A stretch of 64,000 nucleotides of DNA from MVRE01 sp015660965. Its GTDB lineage: Archaea > Halobacteriota > Methanomicrobia > Methanomicrobiales > Methanospirillaceae. The stretch spans positions 62,001 through 126,000 of the forward strand of contig JBEKCC010000002.1 of NCBI GenBank assembly GCA_050015095.1, given 5' to 3'. A program made the translations under genes and the position numbers. The notes below the pieces were generated by a model. The model ran no database searches and was not told where the DNA came from. It was given only the letters and a program-made list of their open reading frames with translations. This document shows positions 54,279 to 62,902 of the stretch, piece by piece (within the stretch, counting starts at the first letter, position 1; the number at the start of each line of letters is the position of its first letter).

Positions 54279-55199
54279 TTAGGTAGGTTTCGGAGTGTTT
54301 GAAAGTGGGAAGTAATCCTGGTAGACTTGCCGTCTCTCGTCCACATCGGTGTGCAAATAGATTTCCGTCGTCTTAATGGATGTATGGCCGAGGTTCTCCT
54401 GGACAACACGGAGGTTCTTGGACCTACGATAGAGTTCACTGGCATAACTATGCCGGATCTTATGGGGTGTTATACCGGTAGGTGCATAGTGTCGGAATAT
54501 GTGTTGAATCGCCCGGGGGGAGATATTCTTGTCCTGTTGACCGATAAAGAGAGGACCTTCAATCTGATTCCCGATAAACGTCCGGATCGCTTCGGCGGTA
54601 TCGTTGTCAAGGAACACCATCCGGGTCTTGTCTCCCTTCCCCCGGATCTTGATGGTATGCTCTTCAAAATCGATATCTCCGATATTAATACCGCAGAGCT
54701 CCGAAACCCGGACTCCCGTAGCGTAAATCGTCCTGACAATAAGCTTGTCCCGAGGATCTTCGATCGAATCGATAAGTTGTAACACCTGGCTGTGTTTGAG
54801 GTACTTGATATCCTGCTGTTTTATCCTCGGGCGTTCGATCCCGACCATCGGGTTCAGTTTTACACCGCCATGAATAGTGAGGAACCGATAAAATGAACTC
54901 AGTGTAGAAATTATACGGTGCGTTGTCTTTGGTTTGTAGGTCCTCGTCGAGGACATGAACGAGAGGTAATCGGTTATCATTGTTGGAGGGACTTCAACAC
55001 TGGCCTCGAGGCGGGCACTGTCGAAATCTTTCGGAAAAACAACGAGTTTTGTGACTCCCCTTTGACGGTGCAACCACACATAGTAGGCGAAATGTTTGAT
55101 GACCTGGGTATAACTTTCCATTGTACGAGGAGAGTAATTCCTCATTTTAAGGTATTCGCGGTAAGTGATCAGCCACTCTGAAAAAAAACCGCTATTCAT
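54279..55199 (-). CDS. XerA-like tyrosine recombinase / integrase
   Basis: A 306-residue recombinase with the full catalytic set: R164 (TGVRVSEL), K188 (RGKGDK), H247-K-I-R250 (PHKIRH), H272 (LGHTS) and Y281 (TEIYLH). An N-terminal SAM-like core-binding domain spans about residues 5-115. Size and motifs fit archaeal XerA, used for chromosome-dimer resolution at dif, or a mobile-element integrase. The 69-bp direct repeat abutting its 3' end and strong hairpins just upstream favour a local recombination role. Confidence 0.88.
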   Translation of the reverse strand: MNSGFFSEWLITYREYLKMRNYSPRTMESYTQVIKHFAYYVWLHRQRGVTKLVVFPKDFDSARLEASVEVPPTMITDYLSFMSSTRTYKPKTTHRIISTLSSFYRFLTIHGGVKLNPMVGIERPRIKQQDIKYLKHSQVLQLIDSIEDPRDKLIVRTIYATGVRVSELCGINIGDIDFEEHTIKIRGKGDKTRMVFLDNDTAEAIRTFIGNQIEGPLFIGQQDKNISPRAIQHIFRHYAPTGITPHKIRHSYASELYRRSKNLRVVQENLGHTSIKTTEIYLHTDVDERRQVYQDYFPLSNTPKPT

Positions 55200-55210
55200 A
55201 CTCTATTTTA

Positions 55211-55257
55211 TTAAATCTCGAATTTAATAAGTTTGTCGCAGAATCAACATTCTGCGA
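55211..55257. promoter_or_regulatory. two inverted repeats upstream of the recombinase gene
   Basis: TTAAAT-ctcga-ATTTAA (55211-55227) is followed by TCGCAGAAT-caac-ATTCTGCGA (55236-55257), a perfect 9-bp stem. They lie 12 and 37 bp upstream of the ATG of the recombinase. They could be an operator, a hairpin in the leader, or recombinase binding arms. Confidence 0.45.
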
Positions 55258-55682
55258 AACACACCATATCTGGGATTTGGCGTTTACTACCTCTTATTCG
55301 AACAAATATATAGGCGTGTCCATACCTTAAATCAGGGAGATCTACCCGAGCACAGGACCGACATACTCCGGTGTAGTAAATAGTCTCCTGATCAGATATT
55401 CAAACACATATTCCGTCGTGAAAAAACAAAAATCGAAATAGCGGGCTTTTATGGGCAAAAAGGCGAGTCGGACAATAGTTGGTATGGGGTACATTGAAAA
55501 AACCACTGTTTTTACATGACTTGGTTTGATGCGCTTTTATAAAATTTTTTGATGAGGGGGTGGTGTAGGTTCTGTGTTCGGTATTAATTGTGATTATTGC
55601 TATCGTTGTAATTGTCGTTACATTCCTTCTTATATTGGGACGTGTACTCAAATTGTGGTGAAGAATTGTTCCAAGTTAATAT
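55258..55682. other. intergenic, no convincing gene
   Basis: No intact gene. A 23-codon hydrophobic frame (VIIAIVVIVVTFLLILGRVL, about 55583-55654) ending in TGA lies just upstream of the small ORF at 55683 but has only a GTG start and no clear ribosome-binding site. Confidence 0.4.
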
Positions 55683-55799
55683 ATGGTAAAAAATGATAAA
55701 ACCGCAACAGTAGTTGATAATCCACTGTGGATTCCTGTTTTGATTGTCGCAGCGATTTGTGTAGTTGCATTCTTTCTTTGGTTGTTACACGTAATTTAA
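55683..55799 (+). CDS. possible 38-residue single-pass membrane peptide
   Basis: MVKNDKTATVVDNPLWIPVL followed by a hydrophobic helix ending WLLHVI. It has the look of a small archaeal membrane peptide. A minus-strand frame (55648-56022) overlaps it and reads partly like protein (YQYLPGNQDQNGKIEYDVVY), so one of the two is spurious. Confidence 0.35.
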   Translation: MVKNDKTATVVDNPLWIPVLIVAAICVVAFFLWLLHVI

Positions 55800-56254
55800 C
55801 AGACCCTGTTGGTTTCACTCCAGGTTTTATGGTCTTAAATCGCTTTGAATACACCACATCATACTCTATTTTCCCGTTTTGATCTTGATTTCCGGGTAGA
55901 TATTGGTATTTAAAACACCAGATATCACCCCTTTTTTGACGAACGAACCAAATTAATAAGAATATTACGGTTTTAAGAGTTAAAATGCTAAAATTTTTAA
56001 ATTCCAAGCCATTTCTTGTCAATTTTGGTATCTATAAACCATAGGATGCTATACACAAAAGGGGTATTTTGAACCTCCATTTGTATCGCCGAAAGTAACG
56101 TCTGATAAAAATATCCCTATTGTGGGTTCTGTTGCATTGTGGGGGGTTTCGGGACGCCCTCGTTATCAAAAAGAGACCTTACACCGTTCGGATGACTCAA
56201 GTATTGCCGGTCCGGATAACCATTTATTAGAATCAAATTCACATTAGGTTATAC
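55800..56254. other. non-coding or decayed region
   Basis: Contains part of a doubtful minus-strand frame and a solo IS6-like end at 56125-56155 (gggttctgttgcattgtgg … cgggac). No intact gene. Confidence 0.35.
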
Positions 56255-56390
56255 GGTTCTGTTAAGTTAGCGTGAGATGAAAAATAGTAGCTTCAAGAAT
56301 TGATTTTAATCACTTAATTACCCATTCTGACCGTTTTTCTTGAAGATTATATAGAGAATATTTACCATCCCGCAACAACTTAACAGAACC
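56255..56390. mobile_element. 136-bp element with IS6-like inverted ends
   Basis: Left end ggttctgttaagttagcg; right end, other strand, ggttctgttaagttgttgcg, sharing 14 identical bases. No transposase. It sits 79 bp upstream of the cyanase gene. Confidence 0.5.
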
Positions 56391-56469
56391 GTTTTTAGTA
56401 AGGTTAATATAATGGCGATGGAACATTCCTTCGTGGAATGAACTTTCCACAAGACAGGAGGTCAAGGAT

Positions 56470-56931
56470 ATGGATATTCATGCGGCAGTAGAAATTGCCA
56501 GAGAGAAGAGAAGAACAAAGAAAATGACGTTTGATAAACTTTCTGAAACCACGGGCAAAAGCCCGATGTTCATCGCTGCTGCCCTGAACGGAATGCATCG
56601 TCTCAACAATAAAGATCTTGAAACGGTTGCAAAGGCTCTCGATCTTGACAACGAGGTAAAGAAGGCATTTTCCCGAATGCCTCTCCGGAAAGAAACCCCG
56701 ATGGCAGCGGATCCTTTCAAATATCGCCTGATGGAAATGGTGGGGGTATATGCCGATGCACTCAGGGAGCGTATGTATGAACTGTTCGCGGATGATACCG
56801 GTAGGGGAGGAGATGCAATTCCGAGTGCGATTGATTTCTCGATAGATTTAAAGCGAGGTGTCGGAAAAGCCGGTGAACCACGGATCATTATCACGCTGGA
56901 TGCAAAGTATCTCGAGTATAAAGAATTTTAA
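56470..56931 (+). CDS. cynS: cyanate hydratase (cyanase)
   Basis: A 153-residue cyanase: an N-terminal POU-like helical domain (FDKLSETTGKSPMFIAAALN) and a C-terminal catalytic domain. The catalytic residues are R86 and E89 (YRLMEM) and S119 (IPSAID), matching E. coli Arg96, Glu99 and Ser122. ADDTGRGGDAIPS is a few residues longer than in E. coli. The enzyme converts cyanate plus bicarbonate to ammonia and CO2 as a decamer. AGGAGGTC precedes the ATG by about 6 bp. IS6-like remnants lie on both sides, suggesting acquisition. Confidence 0.92.
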   Translation: MDIHAAVEIAREKRRTKKMTFDKLSETTGKSPMFIAAALNGMHRLNNKDLETVAKALDLDNEVKKAFSRMPLRKETPMAADPFKYRLMEMVGVYADALRERMYELFADDTGRGGDAIPSAIDFSIDLKRGVGKAGEPRIIITLDAKYLEYKEF

Positions 56932-57010
56932 CATTTTTTCCTCCAGAGAAAACCTTGCTTCGGAAATAAACGAAAGACAAATTATTTTTAGACATTAAGG
57001 TGAATAAAAA

Positions 57011-57308
57011 ATGGTTAATCTAGGTGTAATTGGTACTGGTATTGTCGGTATGTTCGCTGGATCCATTTTTTTCATTACCTTTAGTGATTCGATAAGAATT
57101 ATTGGTGTGCTATTTTTTATAGGGGGTTTCCTCGCAATATTATTTGGATTTTATTCTAACGGGTCTACACAAGGAACTCAAAGAGGAAAATAAACAGAAG
57201 CTTGAGCTAGTTGGGCGGTGGTGCCCGGACTGTTCATGTGTGATTCATCGTCGTAAGAAAAGAACAGTGCGTTTTCTTTGTGGGGAATTGAACTTTTTGA
57301 GGTTCTGA
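57011..57308 (+). pseudogene. frameshifted small membrane protein with zinc-ribbon-like tail
   Basis: The first frame (57011-57193) gives 60 residues with two helices (LGVIGTGIVGMFAGSIFFIT; IIGVLFFIGGFLAILFGF). In another frame overlapping its end, an open stretch reads LHKELKEENKQKLELVGRWC, then PDCSCVIHRRKKRTVRFLCG, a zinc-ribbon-like tail expected on such membrane proteins. A shift near 57155 would join them. The tail runs into the IS-like end at 57301. The 60-residue product may still be made. Confidence 0.5.
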
Positions 57309-57392
57309 TAAGTTAACGGGACTCAATGGAAATGATATCCTCGGAACACTTCAATATCCAGTATTTAAACGTCCCGCAGATGCAACAGAACG
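57301..57392. mobile_element. 92-bp MITE-like element with IS6-like ends
   Basis: Left end ggttctgataagttaacggg; right end on the other strand cgttctgttgcatctgcggg. The pair forms an imperfect inverted repeat of about 22 bp. It abuts the broken membrane-protein gene. Confidence 0.5.
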
Positions 57393-57446
57393 TTCTGAGG
57401 TATCGTTTTCATCTAATCTCCTCAAAATCAGGAGTGGGAATTTTGT

Positions 57447-58658
57447 TCACTCATGTCTCAATGCATCGATGGGGTTCAGGTTCGCCGCCTGCCATGCCGG
57501 ATAGATGCCGCAGGCAAGACAGACAACGATCCCAAAGCAAACCCCTTCACCCACAGAGAACGCATTGGCCACCGTGAACAGGTACTTGATCGTACTCAGC
57601 ATCAGGGCGCTGATGGCATACCCGGCAAAGACGCTGAATATACCACCGATGATGCTGCCGATGACCCCGATGATGGCCGCCTCATAGATGAACATGCTCA
57701 TCACCTCTCTTTTCTGGGTGCCGATGCTGCGCATGATGCCGATCTCCTTGATCCGCTCGTTCACGGACATCATCATGATGTTGAAGATCGAGACGCCGGC
57801 AACGATCATGGAGATCCCGCCGATTGCAGTGACAAAAGTCGTGACGGTGCCAAAGGTTGCATAGATGCTGCTCAACGTCGCTTTGCTGTCCATCACGCTG
57901 ACGATCTTGTTGTCCTTGCGCTTGTTGAGTTGTTTCTCTATGGCGGTTTTTACGTCCGCCGTGTCCCCGGTCTTGACTTTCACGACAACTTCATCGTAAT
58001 CGCCGTTCCGGTTGTAGGTATTTTCAAACCACGCCTGGGTCACGACTATGGCATTATCGGTACTGATATCGAAACTCATGCCCCTCTCCTCGATGATGCC
58101 GGTGACCCGTAATGTGCCCTTGCTGCCATCCGTTCCCATCGAGATCCGTGATCCGACCTTGAGGTTATGGTCCTTGGCAAATGTGGGACCAACGAGACAA
58201 CCGGAGTTCCCGTTGTTGTAATCCCCTGCCTGGAGTTTCATCAGGTCCGGGACATCATCTGACGGGAGGCCGTATACCGTTGCCACAATGTCGTCGCCAC
58301 CGACACCGATCTTCATATGTTCCGATGTCAGGTAGACCAGGATCGCCTTGTTCGGTGCCACAACCCGCTTGATCTGCTGGAAATTCTGGTCGGAGAGCTT
58401 CAGGCTGCCCGAGCTCCCGCCACCTATGCCTCCGCCTCCCCCGGATTGTCCCATGCCCCCACCTCCCCCGGTGTAGGGTGTTACGATTACGCTGTCGCCA
58501 ACCGACTTCAGGCTGTCAGAGACCGTTGAGACAAGGCTGTTACCGAGGATACCCATTGAAGCGATGGCCACGACTCCGATGACGATGCCGAGCATCGCAA
58601 GGGTCGAACGTAACATATGGATCCGGATATTGCGTTTTGCAATTTCCCAAAAGATCAT
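57447..58658 (-). CDS. MacB/FtsX-type ABC transporter permease
   Basis: A 403-residue permease. One N-terminal helix follows FWEIAKRNIRIHMLRSTLAM. A large extracellular MacB-type domain (about 45-270) contains a glycine-rich loop (GGGGGMGQSGGGGGIGGGSS). Three C-terminal helices end in the FtsX pattern (MRSIGTQKREVMSMFIYEAA … AWQAANLNPIDALRHE). ATG 58658 overlaps the ATPase stop by 4 bp (ATGA). Together with the ATPase it forms a lipoprotein- or peptide-type exporter. Confidence 0.9.
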   Translation of the reverse strand: MIFWEIAKRNIRIHMLRSTLAMLGIVIGVVAIASMGILGNSLVSTVSDSLKSVGDSVIVTPYTGGGGGMGQSGGGGGIGGGSSGSLKLSDQNFQQIKRVVAPNKAILVYLTSEHMKIGVGGDDIVATVYGLPSDDVPDLMKLQAGDYNNGNSGCLVGPTFAKDHNLKVGSRISMGTDGSKGTLRVTGIIEERGMSFDISTDNAIVVTQAWFENTYNRNGDYDEVVVKVKTGDTADVKTAIEKQLNKRKDNKIVSVMDSKATLSSIYATFGTVTTFVTAIGGISMIVAGVSIFNIMMMSVNERIKEIGIMRSIGTQKREVMSMFIYEAAIIGVIGSIIGGIFSVFAGYAISALMLSTIKYLFTVANAFSVGEGVCFGIVVCLACGIYPAWQAANLNPIDALRHE

Positions 58659-59326
58659 GATGCAATGCACCCGTCTACAATCCGGATGGTACGATCTGAA
58701 TATTTCGCGACTGTCGGATCGTGTGTTACACAGATGATTGTCGCACCCTTTCTGTTCAGTTCGGTCATCAACTCCATGATACTTGCCCCGGTCTTTGAGT
58801 CGAGGTTGCCGGTCGGTTCATCGCACAGCAGGATATCGGGATCGTTAATGAGGGCGCGGGCGACGGCTACCCGCTGCTGCTGTCCACCGGAGAGTTCAGT
58901 AGATGTGTGGGTATAGAACTGTTCTTCCAGCTGGACTGCATGGAGCACCTCCTTCGCCTTATCCGGGTTCACATCCTTTCCCGATTTCAGCATCTGGGGG
59001 AAATTCACGTTTTCAATAACATTTAACAGTGGAAATAAGTTGAAGTACTGGAAGACGAACCCGATACGATCCCTTCGCAGTTTTGTCAGCTCGACGTCAT
59101 TCATAGCGCGGACTCTGGTTCCACTTACGAAGATATCTCCGGATGTCGGAGTATCAAGGCATCCAATCAGGTTAAGCAACGTTGATTTTCCTGATCCTGA
59201 AGGCCCCATGATTGAGATAAACTCCCCCCGCTGTACCTCAAAGGAGATGTGATTGAGAGCCGTCACGTCCCCCGCCTTGAGCGGGTATATCTTAACCACA
59301 TCCTCAAACTGGATTACCGGTTGCAT
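58655..59326 (-). CDS. MacB/LolD-type ABC transporter ATPase
   Basis: A 223-residue ATP-binding subunit with Walker A MGPSGSGKSTLLN, Q loop FVFQYFNLFP, signature LSGGQQQRVAVARAL, Walker B ILLCDEPTGNLD and H loop CVTHDP. It pairs with the permease just downstream. It begins 12 bp after the exported protein gene, giving a three-gene operon. Confidence 0.93.
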   Translation of the reverse strand: MQPVIQFEDVVKIYPLKAGDVTALNHISFEVQRGEFISIMGPSGSGKSTLLNLIGCLDTPTSGDIFVSGTRVRAMNDVELTKLRRDRIGFVFQYFNLFPLLNVIENVNFPQMLKSGKDVNPDKAKEVLHAVQLEEQFYTHTSTELSGGQQQRVAVARALINDPDILLCDEPTGNLDSKTGASIMELMTELNRKGATIICVTHDPTVAKYSDRTIRIVDGCIAS

Positions 59327-59338
59327 GATACACCGACC

Positions 59339-60598
59339 TCACTGCTTCTTTCGCCGCCGGATGTAGAGATAACCGCCTGCGAGTACAATGAGGAGAGCGA
59401 TCACAATGACCGGGAGAAGATTTGGCTGAACCTGTGTCTGTGCAGAGTCTGCGACCGTGATTGCAACATCCTGCCGGGAAGTGACCACGTTGCCATCCGT
59501 ATCCTTGTAAGACATCTGGAGGGGGACACTCGTTGCGGCGTTTGCCGTAAAGGTTACTTCGAAACTGCCGAAATCATCCGGTTTCAGTGCGCCGATGACA
59601 TAGGATTTGTACGGGTCCTGCGGGACAGCTGGCGACAAGGCCGTGACGGTGACACCGTTCGCAGTCTCTAGCCCGGCATTGGTGACGTCTCCGGTAACGT
59701 GATAGATGCCGTTCTCGAGTTTCACCTGCACGTTACTCATCTGCGGGCTTGCTTGCTTTTTATTAGGGGTAAAAGATACGGGCATTTCCAGGGAAACTGC
59801 GTGATAGTTGTCCCCGTTATCGTAATTCACCGTTATTTTAACGGGAGATTCCTTGCCGGGGGTTATCGAAACGGTCATGTTCGTGTCGACACCGGACGCA
59901 AGCGCTCCAATGTATACCTTTGAGGGCGTTGCAGTAATGCTGTCGCCGGACACTTCGAGGATGACATTCTTCACGTCATTTTTTCGGGGGTTGGCAACCT
60001 GCATGGTGATCGTATCTTTTTTGTCCTGTGTGAAGGTGTCAGGCTTGTCGATGATAGTCAGCACAAGAGGGGTATTGTCTACCTGTACTAGGGTTCGGTA
60101 GTATAGGCTGCCAGCTTCACTGAAACTTAGGGAAAAGGTTGGGTAATAGGATCCTTCAGACGCGTCCGTCGCTATGGAAAAGATGAAGGACCGGGTCTGG
60201 AGGGGCCCGATATTGGCGGAGGTATCGTATCCGCCACTGGTGAGACGGATATCCTTGTCGCCAAACGTGGCGTGGTTGACCCCGATACTCTGGTTTGCAT
60301 TCCCGTTGGTCACGTAAAAGGTTGCCGTACCTTTATCACCGGTGAAAAGTACTGACGGATCGAGCGTGACACCGGATACATACACATTTCCTGTGGTAAT
60401 AATGGATTCGGGAGTTGCATAGGCACTTGCCGGAAGTACCAGAACGACTATTATTACGATAAGTAACAGAAATATCCCGAACCGTGAAACCGCAAAGCAG
60501 GTGGAGGGTACGTTTCTCGCTCCCGAAAGAACCGGTCTATTTTTTACTGTCAAATCCTGGCGTGCCGGGAATGCCGGAGGTTTTGTACTACTGAACAT
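59339..60598 (-). CDS. exported COG1361-type protein of the ABC exporter operon
   Basis: A 419-residue protein: a long N-terminal region with a hydrophobic helix at about 42-62 ending LPASAYA, two or three CARDB/NEW3-like Ig-fold repeats (KDTITMQVANPRKNDVKNVI; VTNAGLETANGVTVTALSPA), and a C-terminal transmembrane helix followed by RRRKKQ. Such proteins are common beside MacB-like transporters in methanogens and are thought to present or receive the substrate outside the cell. It is the first gene of the operon; the 24-bp operator 60616-60639 lies 18 bp upstream. Confidence 0.8.
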   Translation of the reverse strand: MFSSTKPPAFPARQDLTVKNRPVLSGARNVPSTCFAVSRFGIFLLLIVIIVVLVLPASAYATPESIITTGNVYVSGVTLDPSVLFTGDKGTATFYVTNGNANQSIGVNHATFGDKDIRLTSGGYDTSANIGPLQTRSFIFSIATDASEGSYYPTFSLSFSEAGSLYYRTLVQVDNTPLVLTIIDKPDTFTQDKKDTITMQVANPRKNDVKNVILEVSGDSITATPSKVYIGALASGVDTNMTVSITPGKESPVKITVNYDNGDNYHAVSLEMPVSFTPNKKQASPQMSNVQVKLENGIYHVTGDVTNAGLETANGVTVTALSPAVPQDPYKSYVIGALKPDDFGSFEVTFTANAATSVPLQMSYKDTDGNVVTSRQDVAITVADSAQTQVQPNLLPVIVIALLIVLAGGYLYIRRRKKQ

Positions 60599-60615
60599 GG
60601 AGTTTTTCCTCAGTT

Positions 60616-60639
60616 TTGTAGTAAAAATATTTACTACAA
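60616..60639. promoter_or_regulatory. 24-bp dyad operator upstream of the exporter operon
   Basis: TTGTAGTAAA-aata-TTTACTACAA is a perfect 10-bp inverted repeat with a 4-bp centre. A close match with identical spacing lies at 61922-61945 in front of the TrmB-like and histidine kinase genes. This makes it a strong candidate binding site for the TrmB-like regulator. Confidence 0.7.
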
Positions 60640-60770
60640 TTTTTGTATAGTTTAGCGTACATAGATGATATACCTTCCTGATCAGTAATTAAAATTTTAA
60701 CAACTAACCCGTGTTTGAGTGAGATAGAGAGCCACAATAAAAAAACCAGGTAAAAATAATGCCATTTGAT

Positions 60771-61907
60771 TTAATAACCGGATCCGGTCTTGCGAAATGC
60801 TCCATGGGGAATACGGATATCAAACCGCGCTCCTTCCCCATACGTCCCGGTCTCCCGAATTGACATGCCCTGCAGATCAACGAGCTGATGCACAAAAAAC
60901 AGTCCCTCACCCGAATTGGAGCCAAAACCCCTTGTGAAGATAAGCTCTTTGTTTTCCGGGGGGATACCAATACCGTCATCCATACAGATTAATATCAGAT
61001 TATCATTAGATTCTTTATAAGAAAATGTAATCTTCGTAAGTTTTTTTCCATGTCTTAGTGCATTTTCAATTAGGTTAAAAAAGACCCTTTCAAGCAAGGG
61101 ATCTGCAAAGATTTCAAGTTTATCGAACTCTATGGAGACAACAACTGGACCCAATTTAATAGTTTTTATTGCATTCTCGATGATCTTTTTCACATCAAAC
61201 CACTGAGGTGCATTGATACCAATATCTTGGTAATCCCTTGTGAATTCTATCTGTTGAGAAATTATGTCTGTCACAGTTTCTTCATTTTTAATGTATTCAA
61301 GTAGATCTGTATCGGCTGTTTCCAGCTTAGACAGTTCTAATTGAACTTTAAGAGCAGTTACTTGATTGAGAATATCGTGACGGGTGATACTCGAAAGGAG
61401 ATGGAGTTTAGCGTTTGCTTTTTTGTAATATTCGAGTTCCCGGAGGATATTGCAATCATCAATGATCACAAATAGGATGAGCGAACGGTTTTTTCTCGTA
61501 TTCCGGGTTTTGTCAACATACAGGCGAATCTGCTGTTGCATCATATTTCGTGTGACAAGAACAGTTCTCATACCCGTCTGCCGCAATAATCTGTGTCGTG
61601 ACCTGGCTATGCGGAGGAGTTGTGTGATACGTGAAATAGCTTCCGGAAACAGGGACGTCACCGGTAGATTTTCTAGCTCCCTCTTCCGGTATCCGGTCAG
61701 TCGTCCCGCAGCTGCATTGCCGGCTAGAATTTTCATGGTATCCGTATCCAGCCAGAAGAGCGGGAGTGGGATATGAATGGAAGGGGCCTGATAACCACGT
61801 ATCATCTGGTTAATCCGGACAGGTTTTTTCCGGTACTCCGCTTGTACGAACGGGCCTCTCCGAATACTTCGTCTCGACCTAGGTAACAAGGTAATCCGGT
61901 GGTTCAT
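60771..61907 (-). CDS. PAS-domain sensor histidine kinase
   Basis: A 378-residue soluble kinase. A PAS domain (about 35-160) contains PLFWLDTDTMKILAGNAAAG and LTGYRKRELENLPVTSLFPE. The phospho-acceptor helix is SSITRHDILNQVTALKVQLE. The HATPase domain has N box NLIENALRHGK, G1 CMDDGIGIP and G2 FGSNSGEGLFFVHQL. No transmembrane helix, so it senses a cytosolic signal. ATG 61907 is preferred; the frame runs 58 codons further upstream but would overlap the divergent regulator. Confidence 0.87.
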   Translation of the reverse strand: MNHRITLLPRSRRSIRRGPFVQAEYRKKPVRINQMIRGYQAPSIHIPLPLFWLDTDTMKILAGNAAAGRLTGYRKRELENLPVTSLFPEAISRITQLLRIARSRHRLLRQTGMRTVLVTRNMMQQQIRLYVDKTRNTRKNRSLILFVIIDDCNILRELEYYKKANAKLHLLSSITRHDILNQVTALKVQLELSKLETADTDLLEYIKNEETVTDIISQQIEFTRDYQDIGINAPQWFDVKKIIENAIKTIKLGPVVVSIEFDKLEIFADPLLERVFFNLIENALRHGKKLTKITFSYKESNDNLILICMDDGIGIPPENKELIFTRGFGSNSGEGLFFVHQLVDLQGMSIRETGTYGEGARFDIRIPHGAFRKTGSGY

Positions 61908-61921
61908 TATCAAATTCCATT

Positions 61922-61945
61922 TTGTAGGAAAATTTTTTACTACTT
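61922..61945. promoter_or_regulatory. 24-bp dyad between the kinase and TrmB-like genes
   Basis: TTGTAGGAAA-attt-TTTACTACTT matches the dyad at 60616-60639 with the same 10-4-10 spacing. It lies 14 bp upstream of the kinase start and 47 bp upstream of the regulator start, so it could control both. Confidence 0.65.
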
Positions 61946-61992
61946 TTAAAACATAATAGATATCCAGAAAGGTAAAAACATTTCGGGTACAA

Positions 61993-62880
61993 ATGAATTT
62001 AACAACCAGTGACGGAATTTCTAGTATGGAGAGCATTCCCACAGCCCTCATAAAATCGCTCAATGATCTCGGGTTATCCAACTATGAAGCAAGTGTATAC
62101 GCCGCGCTGGTCCTGTATGACAACGCGGAAGCAAAGGAGATCATCGATTTTCTTTCCATATCAAAGCCGAGCGTATACGAGGCGTTGGATCATCTTGCGG
62201 AAATGGGACTTGCCGTAAAGAGAATCTCAAAGCCGGCCCGGTACAGTGCAATCTCCCCTAAAATGGCCATCGACCTCCTCATGGACAAGCACAGGAAGGC
62301 AGCAGATCATGCACTGGCGGCACTCAGAACGCTGGAGAGAAAGAAGGTACGCACCGACAAGGAGGATGCTCTCTGGACCATCTACGGGGACGCCAACATC
62401 GAGTATAAAATCCGTGACCTTTTCGGGAAAGCAAAACGCCAGATCAGCTGTATGATCGGAGAACGGTACCTTCCGTTCATTGAGAATATTAAAATCAGGG
62501 ATGTTTCACTGCGACTCATTGTGATTTCGGATGATCCGGAACTTCAGAGAAAACTGGAGGAATTATTTTCGCGAAAAAATGCAGACATCCATGTCATCTC
62601 CCCGGAACAGTTCAATGTCCCGCCACCATTTGCCCCTCCGGAATTTGTCGAGGCGATAAAATTTATGAACTTCGACAATACCCTTGAATTGATCGTCGAT
62701 GATGAGGAACTCCTCATGATCCCGCCGTTTATTTCCGGCAGCGTTTCAGTCCTTAATACCAGGAATAAGGGAGCGATCCTCCAGATGAAAATGCTCAGCC
62801 AGCTCAACTGGAAACGGTTTGTTGATGGCGAGGCATTGCCCTTTCCCGTACCACCCGCTCAAAAGAAAAAGCGATCGTGA
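61993..62880 (+). CDS. TrmB-family transcriptional regulator
   Basis: A 295-residue regulator. The N-terminal TrmB winged helix (about 20-90) reads LNDLGLSNYEASVYAALVLY and DFLSISKPSVYEALDHLAEM. A coiled-coil linker follows (ADHALAALRTLERKK), then a PLD-like effector-sensing domain (about 110-270; AKRQISCMIGERYLPFIENI). TrmB proteins control sugar, redox or transport genes in euryarchaea. Shared dyads suggest that it regulates itself, the kinase and the ABC exporter operon. Confidence 0.87.
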   Translation: MNLTTSDGISSMESIPTALIKSLNDLGLSNYEASVYAALVLYDNAEAKEIIDFLSISKPSVYEALDHLAEMGLAVKRISKPARYSAISPKMAIDLLMDKHRKAADHALAALRTLERKKVRTDKEDALWTIYGDANIEYKIRDLFGKAKRQISCMIGERYLPFIENIKIRDVSLRLIVISDDPELQRKLEELFSRKNADIHVISPEQFNVPPPFAPPEFVEAIKFMNFDNTLELIVDDEELLMIPPFISGSVSVLNTRNKGAILQMKMLSQLNWKRFVDGEALPFPVPPAQKKKRS

Positions 62881-62902
62881 TTCGGAAAAAAATTAAAAAA
62901 CG

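Noticed and set aside
57453..58112. 219-codon plus-strand ORF rich in His and Asp
   Set aside because: Antisense shadow of the MacB-type permease, which has full family motifs.
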